Assembly: GCA_007118445.1 (NCBI GenBank)
Contig: SKRP01000256.1
Span: forward strand, 1 to 40,853
Reading direction: 5' to 3'
Length of the DNA: 40,853 nucleotides
From: Natronohydrobacter sp.
Lineage (GTDB): Bacteria; Pseudomonadota; Alphaproteobacteria; Rhodobacterales; Rhodobacteraceae
Part shown: in pieces, positions 1-9,865 of the stretch
How positions within the stretch are numbered: the first letter of the stretch is position 1
How the letters are laid out: each line of letters begins with the position of its first letter
Position numbers and translations under genes: made by a program
The notes under the pieces: model-generated
What the model saw: the letters and a program-made list of their open reading frames with translations, nothing else
The model's database searches: none
Told to the model about the DNA's origin: nothing

Positions 1-170
1 CCCTGATGCATACAGCGGAAATTGCGCGTGTGGCGCGAATTGCCGCCGCGCATATGCTCGGGCGCAGCTTCCAGAATGATCACGGATGCGCCGGTCTCGG
101 CGGCTTCGATCGCGGCGCAGAGCGCGGCATTGCCACCACCAATCACCACGATATCATATTGCGACATCAT
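1..170 (-). CDS. FAD-dependent oxidoreductase, tricarballylate dehydrogenase (TcuA)-like, 5' part only (runs off the left edge)
   Basis: Reverse-strand translation from 170 reads MMSQYDIVVIGGGNAALCAAIEAAETGASVIILEAAPEHMRGGNSRHTRNFRCMHQ: Rossmann GxGxxA FAD motif plus the RGGNSRHTRNFR block typical of TcuA-like proteins. Overlaps the 3' end of the upstream GntR gene. Confidence 0.8.
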   Translation of the reverse strand, partial: MMSQYDIVVIGGGNAALCAAIEAAETGASVIILEAAPEHMRGGNSRHTRNFRCMHQ

Positions 171-858
171 TGCCTCCGTCATGGTCGTCAAGTTCCATCA
201 GCCCCGCGTCGCGCAACTGGCGCAGGCGGATACGGTGCGCGGCTTCGATATGGGCGCGCATCCTCGCTTCCGCCGTCGCGGCATCGCGCGCATTCAATGC
301 CTGAAGCAGCCCCTCATGTTCCACAGCCGCGCTCTTGCTGCGCGCGGGGTCGTAAAGCGTGGACGGGCCGAGGATCAGCAGCGTGCGGGCCATCGCGCCA
401 ATGGCGCGCTTGAGGTAGCGATTCTTGGCCGCGTTGATCAGACCTGCATGAAACTGACGGTTCAGCCGCGCGATATCGGCAGGGTCCGCGCTGGCGGTCA
501 TCTCGGCATTGATTTCAGCCAGTTCGCGCAGCTCCAGATCCGAGGCCGCGCGCGCGGCAAGCCGTGCCGCCGTTCCTTCCAGCACCGCGCGCATCTCGTA
601 TAGCTCCATCACCTCGGCATAGCCCAGTCGCCGCAGGCTGGCCCCCTGACGCGGCAGATGCTCGACCAGCCCGTCAGCCTCCAGCCGCCGGATTGCCTCG
701 CGGACGGGCGTGCGGGAAATACCCAGCCGTGCGGCAAGTTCAACCTCCCGCAGTCGCGCACCGGGAGGAAGCGCGCCAAGGCGGATATCATCCAGCAATC
801 GGTCATAGGCGCTTTGGCCCTGAGGCAAGTCGGAGGCTGACTCGGAAAGATTGCGCAT
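154..858 (-). CDS. GntR family transcriptional regulator (FCD domain)
   Basis: ORF 154..912; wHTH 'ARLREVELAARLGISRTPVREAIRRLEADGLVEHLPRQGA' followed by an FCD-like helical domain. Start probably at Met 858 (alternative 912). Confidence 0.88.
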   Translation of the reverse strand: MRNLSESASDLPQGQSAYDRLLDDIRLGALPPGARLREVELAARLGISRTPVREAIRRLEADGLVEHLPRQGASLRRLGYAEVMELYEMRAVLEGTAARLAARAASDLELRELAEINAEMTASADPADIARLNRQFHAGLINAAKNRYLKRAIGAMARTLLILGPSTLYDPARSKSAAVEHEGLLQALNARDAATAEARMRAHIEAAHRIRLRQLRDAGLMELDDHDGGNDVAI

Positions 859-946
859 ATCGACCTTGTTGGTTGCGGGAGGCTGATTAGTATTGCATAC
901 ACTTGGATACATCGGTATTCAAGTCCTGTCCAACGAGAGATTTGTC

Positions 947-1978
947 ATGCTGACCCGGACCCGCCTGCTGACCTTTGCCATTGCCCTTCTGGGGGTCGCA
1001 GTGTTTCACGCGCTTCATCTGCCACTGCCTTTCCTGTTCGGGCCGATGTTTGCCTGTCTTGGCGCGGCGCTGGCGGGGGTGAAGATGCAGGGCGCAGGGC
1101 AGGTTTCGGTTGCCGCGCGCACGGTGCTGGGCGTGGCGGTCGGGGCCTCGATCACCCCGGCGATTCTGGGGCAGGTGCCGCTGATGGCGGTCACTCTGGC
1201 CATGATCCCGGTCTATATCGCTCTGATCGGGCTGATCGGCGTGCCGTTTTTTCAGCGCATCTGCGGCTTTGACCGGGTGACAAGCTATTACGCGGCCATG
1301 CCGGGCGGGTTTCAGGATATGGTGCTGTTCGGACAGGAAGCCGGGGGCAACCCGCGCGCGCTGTCGCTGATCCATGCCACCCGCGTTCTGGTGATCGTGA
1401 CGCTGGTGCCGATCCTGCTGGCCGGGCCGTTCGGCGTGAGCCTTGACCAGCCCATCGGCGCGCCCGCCCGCGAAGTGCCGCTCTCCGAGATGGGCATCAT
1501 GGTCGTGATCGCGCTGATCGGCTGGAAAGGCGGCGAGCGTATCGGGCTTTTCGGCGCGGCCATCCTCGGGCCGATGATTCTGGCCGCGATCCTGTCACTT
1601 GGCGATATCCTGCATCACCGCCCGCCCGCCGAGGCGATCATGGCCGCGCAATTCTTCATCGGCATGGGAATCGGGATGCAGTTTCGCGGCGTCACAATGG
1701 GCGAGCTGCGGCATGATGTGGCTGCCGGTGCGGCTTTTGCCGTGATCCTGGCCGCGCTGGCCGGGGTTTTCACCCTGCTGGCCCTGCAGATCGGCGGTGC
1801 CCCGATGCTCGAAGCCTTCCTGTCCTTTGCCCCTGGCGGTCAGGCGGAAATGACCGTGCTGGCGATTGTTGCCGGGGCGGATCTGGGCTTCATTGTGGTG
1901 CACCATCTTGTGCGGCTGGTCATCGTCATTACCGGTGCGCCCATCGCGGCGCGGCTGATCTGGGGGAAATCCAAGTGA
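947..1978 (+). CDS. AbrB family membrane protein / putative transporter
   Basis: ORF 893..1978; multi-TM protein with the duplicated AbrB pattern (FLFGPMFACLGAALAGVKMQ..., YYAAMPGGFQDMVLFG..., FLSFAPGGQAEMTVLA). Likely start at Met 947. Confidence 0.8.
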   Translation: MLTRTRLLTFAIALLGVAVFHALHLPLPFLFGPMFACLGAALAGVKMQGAGQVSVAARTVLGVAVGASITPAILGQVPLMAVTLAMIPVYIALIGLIGVPFFQRICGFDRVTSYYAAMPGGFQDMVLFGQEAGGNPRALSLIHATRVLVIVTLVPILLAGPFGVSLDQPIGAPAREVPLSEMGIMVVIALIGWKGGERIGLFGAAILGPMILAAILSLGDILHHRPPAEAIMAAQFFIGMGIGMQFRGVTMGELRHDVAAGAAFAVILAALAGVFTLLALQIGGAPMLEAFLSFAPGGQAEMTVLAIVAGADLGFIVVHHLVRLVIVITGAPIAARLIWGKSK

Positions 1979-2928
1979 AGATTGCTATTCTGGATGATTA
2001 TGCGGATGTTGCGCTGACCTATGGCGACTGGGACGGGCTGGGCGAGGTGACTGTCTTTCGCGACACCCTGCCCGCCGGGCCGGATCTGGTGCAGCGCCTG
2101 TTGCCGTTTGACGCGCTCTGCATCATGCGCGAACGCACGCCGATTCCTGCGGAATTGATCGCCGCCCTGCCCCGGCTGCGCCTGATCGTCACGTCTGGCC
2201 CGCGCAATGGCAGCATCGCTCTGGAGGCCGCGAAAGCCGCAGGCATCACGGTCTGCGGCACCGAATCGCGCAAGACCACCACTTCGGAACTGACCCTTCT
2301 GCTGATGCTGGCGCTGAACCGGCAGCTTCTGCCGAATGCGGCACGCCTGCGCGCGGGCGGGTGGCAGGGCGCGCTGGGGCGCGATCTGGCCGGGTTGCGG
2401 CTGGGTCTGGTGGGGCTTGGCAAGATCGGGGCGCAGGTCGCGACGCTGGCAAACGCATTGGGGATGGAGGTCTGCGCCTGGTCGCAGAACCTGACCGAGG
2501 CCCGCGCGCAGGCCTGCAATGCCCGCTTGATGCCCGGCCTTGCAGAGCTGTGCGCCACCTGCGATGTCGTGTCGGTGCATCTGGTCCTGTCAGAGCGCAC
2601 GCGAAATCTGATCCGCGCCGAGCATTTCGCCGCGATGGAACCCGGTGCGGTTTTCGTGAACACCTCGCGGGCTGCGATTGTTGACCAGAGCGCGCTGCTC
2701 GACGGGCTGCGCAAGGGCGCACCGACAGCGGCGGGGCTGGATGTCTTCGATATCGAGCCCCTGCCTGCGGCCCATCCTTTGCGGGATGCAGAGCTTCTGG
2801 ACAGCGGCAAGCTGCTGCTGACCCCGCATCTGGGCTACACGACAGAGGCAACACTACGGCTGTTCTATGCGCAGATGGCCGAAGCGGTCCGCGCCTTTCA
2901 GAACGGACAGCCTGTGCGGATGCTGTGA
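1975..2928 (+). CDS. D-2-hydroxyacid dehydrogenase family protein
   Basis: NAD-binding 'GLRLGLVGLGKIGAQVA', 'VNTSRAAIVDQSAL' and 'LDVFDIEPLPAAHPL' motifs; 4-nt overlap with the upstream gene. Confidence 0.88.
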   Translation: MKIAILDDYADVALTYGDWDGLGEVTVFRDTLPAGPDLVQRLLPFDALCIMRERTPIPAELIAALPRLRLIVTSGPRNGSIALEAAKAAGITVCGTESRKTTTSELTLLLMLALNRQLLPNAARLRAGGWQGALGRDLAGLRLGLVGLGKIGAQVATLANALGMEVCAWSQNLTEARAQACNARLMPGLAELCATCDVVSVHLVLSERTRNLIRAEHFAAMEPGAVFVNTSRAAIVDQSALLDGLRKGAPTAAGLDVFDIEPLPAAHPLRDAELLDSGKLLLTPHLGYTTEATLRLFYAQMAEAVRAFQNGQPVRML

Positions 2929-3037
2929 TCATCAGCTCACGCGGGCCGGACAGGTTTCGCTGAACGGCCTGTGTCATGCGGCAACAGCTTGTGATAACCA
3001 TTGCCGGGTAGAATAATTCCGATTCAAGGAGGCCGCG

Positions 3038-3880
3038 ATGAAACTGCTCCGCTATGGCGCAAAGGGCACCGAAAAGCCTGCAATGCTGGATACTGAGGGC
3101 AGGTTGCGCGATCTCTCTGCCCATGTCGCGGATATCACCGGCGATGTGCTGGGCGATGAAAGCCTGTCGCGGCTGGCCGCGCTTGACCCTGACAGCCTGC
3201 CGGAACTGGCCCCGGCGCGGATCGGGCCCTGCATCGGCGGGGTTGGTAAATTCATCTGCATCGGGCTGAACTATTCCGATCATGCTGCCGAAAGCGGCAT
3301 GGATGTGCCGCCCGAGCCGGTGATCTTTGCCAAGGCCACCAGCGCCATCTGCGGGCCTGATGACGATATCGAAATCCCGCGCGGCTCCGTGGCCACCGAT
3401 TGGGAGGTGGAGCTGGGCGTCGTCATCGGCACTTTCGCAAAATACGTCTCCGAGGCCGATGCCCTGTCCCATGTCGCCGGATATTGCGTGATCAATGACA
3501 TTTCCGAACGCGATTTCCAGAACAAGCGCGCCGGACAATGGACCAAGGGCAAATCGCATGACACATTCGGCCCGGTCGGCCCCTGGCTGGTCACGCGCGA
3601 CGAAATACCCGACCCGCAGGCCCTGTCGCTCTATCTGGATGTGAACGGCACGCGGATGCAGGCGGGCAGCACATCGACCATGGTCTATCCGGTCGCGCAT
3701 CTGGTGGCCTATCTGTCGCAATTCATGAGCCTGCATCCGGGCGATATCATTTCGACCGGCACACCGCCCGGTGTCGGCATGGGGCAGAAACCTGCGCCAG
3801 TCTATCTGAAACCCGGGGACCGGATGGAGCTTGGCGTCGAAGGGTTGGGCGTGCAGCGCCAGAGGGTCATTCAGGGCTGA
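3038..3880 (+). CDS. Fumarylacetoacetate hydrolase (FAH) family protein
   Basis: 'FICIGLNYSDHAAESGMDVPPEPVIFAKATSAICGPDDDIEIP' and 'DWEVELGVVIG', 'GDIISTGTPPGVGMG' FAH-family motifs. Confidence 0.9.
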   Translation: MKLLRYGAKGTEKPAMLDTEGRLRDLSAHVADITGDVLGDESLSRLAALDPDSLPELAPARIGPCIGGVGKFICIGLNYSDHAAESGMDVPPEPVIFAKATSAICGPDDDIEIPRGSVATDWEVELGVVIGTFAKYVSEADALSHVAGYCVINDISERDFQNKRAGQWTKGKSHDTFGPVGPWLVTRDEIPDPQALSLYLDVNGTRMQAGSTSTMVYPVAHLVAYLSQFMSLHPGDIISTGTPPGVGMGQKPAPVYLKPGDRMELGVEGLGVQRQRVIQG

Positions 3881-4035
3881 GGGCAGATGCCATCCAAGCC
3901 TTTCAGCGCGCAATCGCATCGTCGCGCCCGTCAGATCTGCATCCTGAACCGCCCTGATGCTTTGCATCCTGTCAGCACTTGCCGCATCCTGCCAGCGCGG
4001 GTGGGTGCGACCCATGTCATGAAAGGGCTTGTGCG

Positions 4036-5319
4036 ATGAACCGGACAGGATATCTGGGCGATCTGCTGGGGCAGCTTGTCGAACGCCGTTTCGCCCCGTT
4101 GCGGGGCAGTTCCGGCAAACCCGTCGCGGACATGTGCGCGACCCTGATGGCAGGCGCAGGGGAAGTGTCGAGCATGCGGCTTGCGCGCGAAATCCTCGGG
4201 GCCTATGCCCGCATGGATGATGCGGCAAAGCGCGACTTCTTCCGGCATCTGGCGCAGGATTACGACCTGCACCCCGAGGCGGTGATCCAAGCGGCCCTCA
4301 CTTACGCCGACAACCGCGACGCGCAGCAGCTACGGATGCTTTTGCAGGCCGCCGAACCGCGCCGGCAGGAATTGCTGCGCCGCCTGAACCATGCCCCTGG
4401 TGCCACGGTCGAGCTGGTGCGGATGCGCCGCGATCTGCGCGCACTCCTTCGCGACATGCCCGAGCTGGCGCGGGCTGATCTCGATTTCGCGCATCTGTTC
4501 CAGTCCTGGTTCAACCGGGGCTTTCTTGTGCTGCGTCAGATCACCTGGGAAAGCCCGGCCAGCCTGCTCGAAAAGATCATCGAATATGAAGCGGTCCATG
4601 CCATCGGCGACTGGGAGGCCCTGCGCGCAAGGGTCGACCCGAAGGACCGGCGCTGTTTTGCCTTCTTTCATCCGGCCATGCCCGATGAGCCGCTGATCTT
4701 TGTCGAAGTGGCGCTGGTCAAGGGCGTCCCCGGCTCGGTTCAGGGGTTGCTGGCGGATGCGCGCGTGCCGCTTGATCCGGCGCAGGCCGATACAGCGACC
4801 TTCTACTCGATCTCGAATTGCCAGAAAGGGCTGCAGGGGATCAGCTTCGGCAATTCGCTGATCAAGCAGGTGGTGGCGCTTTTGCAGCAGGAATTGCCGC
4901 ATCTGCGCCAGTTCGTGACCCTGTCGCCGATACCGGGCCTGTCGGGCTGGCTGCGCGAACGCGCCGAAAGCGGGGATGACAGCGCGCAGATGCTGCTCGA
5001 CGCCCCGGACACGCCCGATGATGCGGCGCAGCAGCGCCTGCGCCGTCTGGCCGCGCATTACCTGCTCGACATCAAGGACAGCCGCGCGCGCCCGCGCGAT
5101 CCGGTGGCGCGCTTCCATCTCGACAATGGCGCGCTTGTCCATGAGATTCACGCAAGGGCCGATCTCTCGGAGCGCGGGCTGAAACAATCCTGCGGGGCGA
5201 TGGTGAATTATCTCTATGACCTTGATCAGGTCGAGACCAATCACGAAAATTACGCCGCACAGGGCAAGGTTGCCACGAACAGGGCCATGCGCCAGCTCGC
5301 GCGGGGCGGGCAGGACTAG
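4036..5319 (+). CDS. Malonyl-CoA decarboxylase family protein
   Basis: ORF 3979..5319; C-terminal 'FVTLSPIPGLSGWL', 'AHYLLDIK', 'DPVARFHLDNGALVHEIHARADLSERGLKQSCGAMVNYLYDLDQVETNHENYA' is characteristic of MCD. Start at 4036. Confidence 0.92.
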   Translation: MNRTGYLGDLLGQLVERRFAPLRGSSGKPVADMCATLMAGAGEVSSMRLAREILGAYARMDDAAKRDFFRHLAQDYDLHPEAVIQAALTYADNRDAQQLRMLLQAAEPRRQELLRRLNHAPGATVELVRMRRDLRALLRDMPELARADLDFAHLFQSWFNRGFLVLRQITWESPASLLEKIIEYEAVHAIGDWEALRARVDPKDRRCFAFFHPAMPDEPLIFVEVALVKGVPGSVQGLLADARVPLDPAQADTATFYSISNCQKGLQGISFGNSLIKQVVALLQQELPHLRQFVTLSPIPGLSGWLRERAESGDDSAQMLLDAPDTPDDAAQQRLRRLAAHYLLDIKDSRARPRDPVARFHLDNGALVHEIHARADLSERGLKQSCGAMVNYLYDLDQVETNHENYAAQGKVATNRAMRQLARGGQD

Positions 5320-5359
5320 GCGCTGTCGGCAGGCGATGGCAGGCAGGAGGACCAATTCC

Positions 5360-6874
5360 ATGACCAACCCGATTCATGACACGCTTTTCGCGCCGCTGGC
5401 CGGTCAGCCGCGACCGTTTCTGACGCTGGCCGATGGCACGCAGATCACGGCTGGCGAATTTCATGACCAGCTCGCGCGCTATGGTCATGCGCTGCGGGCC
5501 TGCGGGCTGGAACCGGGCGATCGGGTGGCCGTGCAGGCCAGCAAATCACCCCGGATGCTGGCACTTTACGGCGCGGCAATGGCCACCGGCATCGTGTTCC
5601 TGCCGCTCAACACGGCCTATACGCCCGATGAACTGGAATATTTCGTGACCGATTGCTGCGCGCGGCTGTTGCTGGTCGATCCTGAGCGCGGCACGGCGCT
5701 GGCCCCTCTGGCTGGGCGTCACGGCATCCGGCTTGAAAGCCTTGGCGCGGGCGGAAGTTTCGACGCGCTGGCCGCAAACCAGCCCCACCGGATCGATCCT
5801 GCCGCGCGGGCTGACACGGACCTGGCAGCACTGCTTTATACCTCTGGCACGACCGGGCGCTCCAAGGGCGCGATGCTCAGCCAGCGCAATCTGCTGTCAA
5901 ATGCCGAAACACTGGTTGATCTGTGGCGCTTCACCGAAAAGGACGTGCTGCTGCATGCGCTGCCGATCTTTCACACGCATGGCCTGTTTGTCGCCACCAA
6001 TGTAATCCTGCGCGCAGGCGCGCAGATGGTTTTCATGCCGAAATTCGACATTGATCAGGTTTTCGAGGCTATGGGCCGCGCCACGGCGATGATGGGCGTG
6101 CCGACCTTCTACACAAGGCTGCTGGAAGACCCCCGGCTGAGCCGCGACACGGTCGGTCACATGCGGCTGTTCATCTCCGGCTCGGCCCCGCTCCTGGCCG
6201 AAACCCATCAGCAATGGTCCGCGCGCACAGGGCATGACATTCTCGAACGCTACGGGATGACAGAGACCAATATGCTGACCTCGAACCCTTATGACGGCGC
6301 GCGCCGCCCCGGCACAGTGGGTTTTCCGCTGCCCGGTGTCAGCCTGCGCATCACCGATGCTGATTCAGGCAGGGAACTGCCGCAGGGACAGACCGGCATG
6401 ATCGAAGTGAAGGGGCCGAATGTCTTTCAGGGGTATTGGCAGATGCCCGAGAAAACCGCCGAGGAATTCCGCGCCGACGGGTATTTCATGACCGGCGATC
6501 TGGGGGTGATCGACGCTCAGGGTTATGTCACCATTGTCGGCCGCGCCAAGGATCTGATCATTTCGGGCGGGTATAATGTCTATCCCAAAGAGGTCGAGTT
6601 GCTGCTCGACGAAATGCCCGGCCTGCGCGAAAGCGCGGTGATCGGGCTGCCGCACCCGGATCTTGGCGAAGCTGTGGTTGCCGTGCTGGCCGTGCAGGGG
6701 GACGGGCCGGATGAGGGACAGATCATGGCAGAACTGGCCGCGAAGCTTGCCCGCTTCAAGCAGCCAAAGGCATTCATCCGCTTGCCCGAACTGCCACGCA
6801 ACACGATGGGCAAGGTCCAGAAAGCCGAATTGCGCAAGACCTATGCGGCCTATTTCACGCAGACCGCCGCCTGA
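5360..6874 (+). CDS. matB: Malonyl-CoA synthetase (MatB-like acyl-CoA synthetase, ANL superfamily)
   Basis: ANL motifs 'LLYTSGTTGRSKGAMLSQRNL', 'ERYGMTETNM', 'YFMTGDLGVIDAQGYVTIVGRAKDLIISGGYNVYPKEVE', 'PRNTMGKVQKAELR'; directly after malonyl-CoA decarboxylase. Confidence 0.88.
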   Translation: MTNPIHDTLFAPLAGQPRPFLTLADGTQITAGEFHDQLARYGHALRACGLEPGDRVAVQASKSPRMLALYGAAMATGIVFLPLNTAYTPDELEYFVTDCCARLLLVDPERGTALAPLAGRHGIRLESLGAGGSFDALAANQPHRIDPAARADTDLAALLYTSGTTGRSKGAMLSQRNLLSNAETLVDLWRFTEKDVLLHALPIFHTHGLFVATNVILRAGAQMVFMPKFDIDQVFEAMGRATAMMGVPTFYTRLLEDPRLSRDTVGHMRLFISGSAPLLAETHQQWSARTGHDILERYGMTETNMLTSNPYDGARRPGTVGFPLPGVSLRITDADSGRELPQGQTGMIEVKGPNVFQGYWQMPEKTAEEFRADGYFMTGDLGVIDAQGYVTIVGRAKDLIISGGYNVYPKEVELLLDEMPGLRESAVIGLPHPDLGEAVVAVLAVQGDGPDEGQIMAELAAKLARFKQPKAFIRLPELPRNTMGKVQKAELRKTYAAYFTQTAA

Positions 6875-6904
6875 TCTGTTCGTAAAGACCGGGCGCGCGG
6901 TGGA

Positions 6905-8059
6905 TCAGAAAGCGGCTTCCATGACCTGACACAGGTCATCCGGGCCAAGCGCAACCGGATTGGCCTTCATCGATGATGAAACTGCAGCCGCCTCGGCCAC
7001 CGGGCGCAGATCTGCATATTGCACGCCCTGCGCTGCAAGGCCAGGCAATCCCGCTGCGGTCTGCCAGTGCGCAAGCGCGGCAAAGGCGTCCTGCGGCGCG
7101 CAATCCAGCACCCCGGCGATCCAGCCCCGGATTTCATCGAACCGCTGCAGGCGTGCAGGATCGCTGATCCGGCCTGCATTCATCGCCAGCCCATGCGGCA
7201 GCAATGCGCCGCATATCGCGCCATGTGCAGCGCCGGATACGCCGCCAAGCGGACCGGCCAGCCCATGGATCACGCCCAGCCCGGCATTGGCCAGCGCCAT
7301 CCCGCCGCACAGGCTGGTCCAGCACAGGGCGTCGCGGGCCTCGGGGGTTTCAGCCCCTGTGATCAGACAGTGCAGCGCCCGCAGCCCCTGCGGGATCGCA
7401 ACACGGCAGAGCGCATCCGTCATCGGATTGCTGCGCGCGCAGATATAGGGCTCGATCACCTGCGTGATCGCATCCAGCCCGGAGGCCAGCGTCACGTCGC
7501 GCGGCGTCCCGTCAGTCAGCGCCGGGTCGATCACGGCCAGACGCGGCAGCATTTTCGGATCGCGCAGCGACACTTTGCGTCTGTGCTCGGGCACGGCAAT
7601 CACGGCATTGCGGGTGACTTCCGCCCCGGTGCCCGCTGTCGTGGGCAGCGCGACACAGGGCAGCGGCGGGATTTCGAGCGGCAATCCCTTTCCGACCACT
7701 TCCAGATGATCGAGCATGGGCCGCTCAGCCGGAACAAGCGCCGCGATGGCCTTCGCAGTGTCGATCACTGACCCACCGCCAAGCGCGACCACATACTCGG
7801 CGCCAAAGGCGCGGGCCTCCTTTATGCCTTTGTCGATCAGGTCCAGATCGGGCTCGCGATCTGCGACGAACTCCTCCAGCAGACAGCCTTGCGCGACAAG
7901 CCCGGCCCGCATCGGGGCACTGCGCGCAGGGTTTGCGCCGCGCACCAACAGAACCCGTGTATCAGACAGGGCGAGCCCGGCGAGCGGATCCATGGCACGA
8001 CCGCGCCCGAAAATGATCTCGCCTGCGGTCCGGAAGGAAAACCCCGCGATCTGATCCAT
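6905..8059 (-). CDS. Iron-containing alcohol dehydrogenase (Fe-ADH family)
   Basis: 'ALGGGSVIDTAKAIAAL', 'LPTTAGTGAEVTRNAVI', 'SGLDAITQVIEPYICARSNPMTDALCRVAI', 'ALANAGLGVIHGLAGPLGG' motifs; start at Met 8059. Confidence 0.9.
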   Translation of the reverse strand: MDQIAGFSFRTAGEIIFGRGRAMDPLAGLALSDTRVLLVRGANPARSAPMRAGLVAQGCLLEEFVADREPDLDLIDKGIKEARAFGAEYVVALGGGSVIDTAKAIAALVPAERPMLDHLEVVGKGLPLEIPPLPCVALPTTAGTGAEVTRNAVIAVPEHRRKVSLRDPKMLPRLAVIDPALTDGTPRDVTLASGLDAITQVIEPYICARSNPMTDALCRVAIPQGLRALHCLITGAETPEARDALCWTSLCGGMALANAGLGVIHGLAGPLGGVSGAAHGAICGALLPHGLAMNAGRISDPARLQRFDEIRGWIAGVLDCAPQDAFAALAHWQTAAGLPGLAAQGVQYADLRPVAEAAAVSSSMKANPVALGPDDLCQVMEAAF

Positions 8060-8224
8060 GCCTGTTCTCCTTTCCCCAAGGCGCGGTGCCGAGCTGTTAC
8101 AGCCGACTGCGCGCAGCTGCAGTATCAATATCCGCCCTGCGAAAGGCAATGCACTGAGCGGGCTTGCGCCATCAAATCGCGCTCGGAGCGGACCCCGGCG
8201 CAACTGCACCGCACAGAGCTTCGC

Positions 8225-8908
8225 TCAGGACTGCCCGCGCTTCGCCATCAAGGCCGCCATGCGCGCATGGGCGGAAACTGTGGCAGGGTCAAAGGTCAGG
8301 TCATGCAGCTCGATCTTTCTGGCAAGCGAAATCCGCTGCAGCGCGCGTTCGGTCAGCGGGGCCTCGAACAAGGTCTGCGCGATCATGTCCCGCTCGGCCG
8401 CGTCCAGCGCCAAAAGTTCCGGTCCGTCATCGGACTGAACCGAAACCAGCGTGAACGGGGCCACGCGCAGCAATTCGGATTGTTCGATCACCAGATGCAA
8501 GCGCCCGGAGCCGAGATTGCGGCCCGCCGCGACCCGGCTCAGTATCTTGCGGGCGCGCTGGCGCAACAGGTCCAGACCGGCCTCGGCCTCATCGGCAGAA
8601 ACAAGTTCCGCACGCTTGTCATGCGGCACGCGCATGAGCCTGGCCTCGAAAAGATAGATGGCCACCAGCATCAGAACCGGGGCCTGCGCGATGATGATCG
8701 CCTTGTCGGGCCAGACGAAGGCCGCAATGACAAAGGGCGTCAGCACCAGCGCATAGCGCAGCACCTCGGTCTCGAAGATCATACGCGCGAGCAACGCCCA
8801 TCCACCCCCCCTGGGCCAGAGCGTGGTGCGCCCGAGATAGCGACGCGGCACCCAGCGGATGCGCAGGGGCTCGGTGTTCAGAACCGTGTCGGGGCTGAGG
8901 ATGAACAT
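8225..8908 (-). CDS. Conserved hypothetical membrane protein (about two predicted TM helices)
   Basis: ORF 8225..9052; hydrophobic stretch YALVLTPFVIAAFVWPDKAIIIAQAPVLMLVAIYLF followed by a soluble C-terminal domain. Start probably Met 8908. Confidence 0.6.
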   Translation of the reverse strand: MFILSPDTVLNTEPLRIRWVPRRYLGRTTLWPRGGGWALLARMIFETEVLRYALVLTPFVIAAFVWPDKAIIIAQAPVLMLVAIYLFEARLMRVPHDKRAELVSADEAEAGLDLLRQRARKILSRVAAGRNLGSGRLHLVIEQSELLRVAPFTLVSVQSDDGPELLALDAAERDMIAQTLFEAPLTERALQRISLARKIELHDLTFDPATVSAHARMAALMAKRGQS

Positions 8909-8939
8909 GCGTAGCGAGTTGGTGCGCGGCGTGGGCAGG

Positions 8940-9839
8940 TCAAGACCGATGCAGCGCGCGCAAGGGGTAATCCGTGATGATCCCGTCCACGCCCAGACCG
9001 ACCATCCTGTCAATCGCGGTCGGGTCATTGACTGTCCAGACATTGACCGCAAGCCCCAGTGCCTGCGCCTGCGCCAGATCCTCCGCTGTCAGGTCGAGGT
9101 AATGCGGGCACCAGCACTGCGCTCCTTGCGCGGCGATAAGGCGCGGCAGACAGAACTGATATTCCGCAAGGCTCTGCCCCGCCATCCAGGGCGAGCCCTG
9201 ATAAATCGTGCAATCCGGGCCAGAGCGCGCAAGACTGAGATACCCAAGCGCCATCTCCGGCGCCATGCGGCGCAATTCGTGCAACATATTCCAGTCAAAG
9301 GAAGACACCACCACGGGATTTGCGCCACCATGTCGCGTCATGACCTGCAACAGGGCTGCGACCATGCGCGCGGGGGGTGTTCCAAGCTCGGGATGATCGG
9401 CGAAGGACTTGATTTCGATATTCAGGATCATCGCCGGGTCTGCCGATGCCCAGTCCAGAAACCCGGCCAGCGAAGGCACCCGCGCAGCATCCACCGCGCG
9501 TTGTTCGGGGAAGCGTGCAGAATAGGGATGTTCCGGGTTGAGACGCCCCAAATCATATGCCTGCAGCTCTGCAGCGGTCAGCGTGGTCACGTTCGGGCCC
9601 GGTTCTGCCAGCCAGTTGCCCTGGCTGTCCCGCGCCAGCTGCGGCGGCAGCAGTGGATCATGCAGGATCACCGGAACCCCGTCGGCGCTCAGCTGAACAT
9701 CAATCTCGACGGCCTTGAACCCCTGCGCGCGCAGCCAGTGAAAGCCTTCCATCGTGTTCTCGGGCAGAACCCCGCGCGCGCCGCGGTGACCATAGATCAC
9801 TGGCCGCGCACTAGGTCTGCGAAAGGGATTGCGGATCAT
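8940..9839 (-). CDS. ugpQ: Glycerophosphodiester phosphodiesterase family protein
   Basis: 'VIYGHRGARGVLPENTMEGF', 'AVEIDVQLSADGVPVILHDPLL', 'VWTVNDPTAIDRMVGLGVDGIITDYP' GDPD motifs. Confidence 0.9.
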   Translation of the reverse strand: MIRNPFRRPSARPVIYGHRGARGVLPENTMEGFHWLRAQGFKAVEIDVQLSADGVPVILHDPLLPPQLARDSQGNWLAEPGPNVTTLTAAELQAYDLGRLNPEHPYSARFPEQRAVDAARVPSLAGFLDWASADPAMILNIEIKSFADHPELGTPPARMVAALLQVMTRHGGANPVVVSSFDWNMLHELRRMAPEMALGYLSLARSGPDCTIYQGSPWMAGQSLAEYQFCLPRLIAAQGAQCWCPHYLDLTAEDLAQAQALGLAVNVWTVNDPTAIDRMVGLGVDGIITDYPLRALHRS

Positions 9840-9865
9840 CCTGTCCCCCTGGATCGCATGCGGGG

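Noticed and set aside
2246-4228. 660-aa minus-strand ORF
   Set aside because: Antisense shadow across the hydroxyacid dehydrogenase, FAH and malonyl-CoA decarboxylase genes; Arg/Pro/Ser-rich low-quality translation typical of high-GC spurious ORFs.
7889-8914. 341-aa plus-strand ORF
   Set aside because: Antisense to the Fe-ADH 5' end and the membrane protein; no recognisable family.
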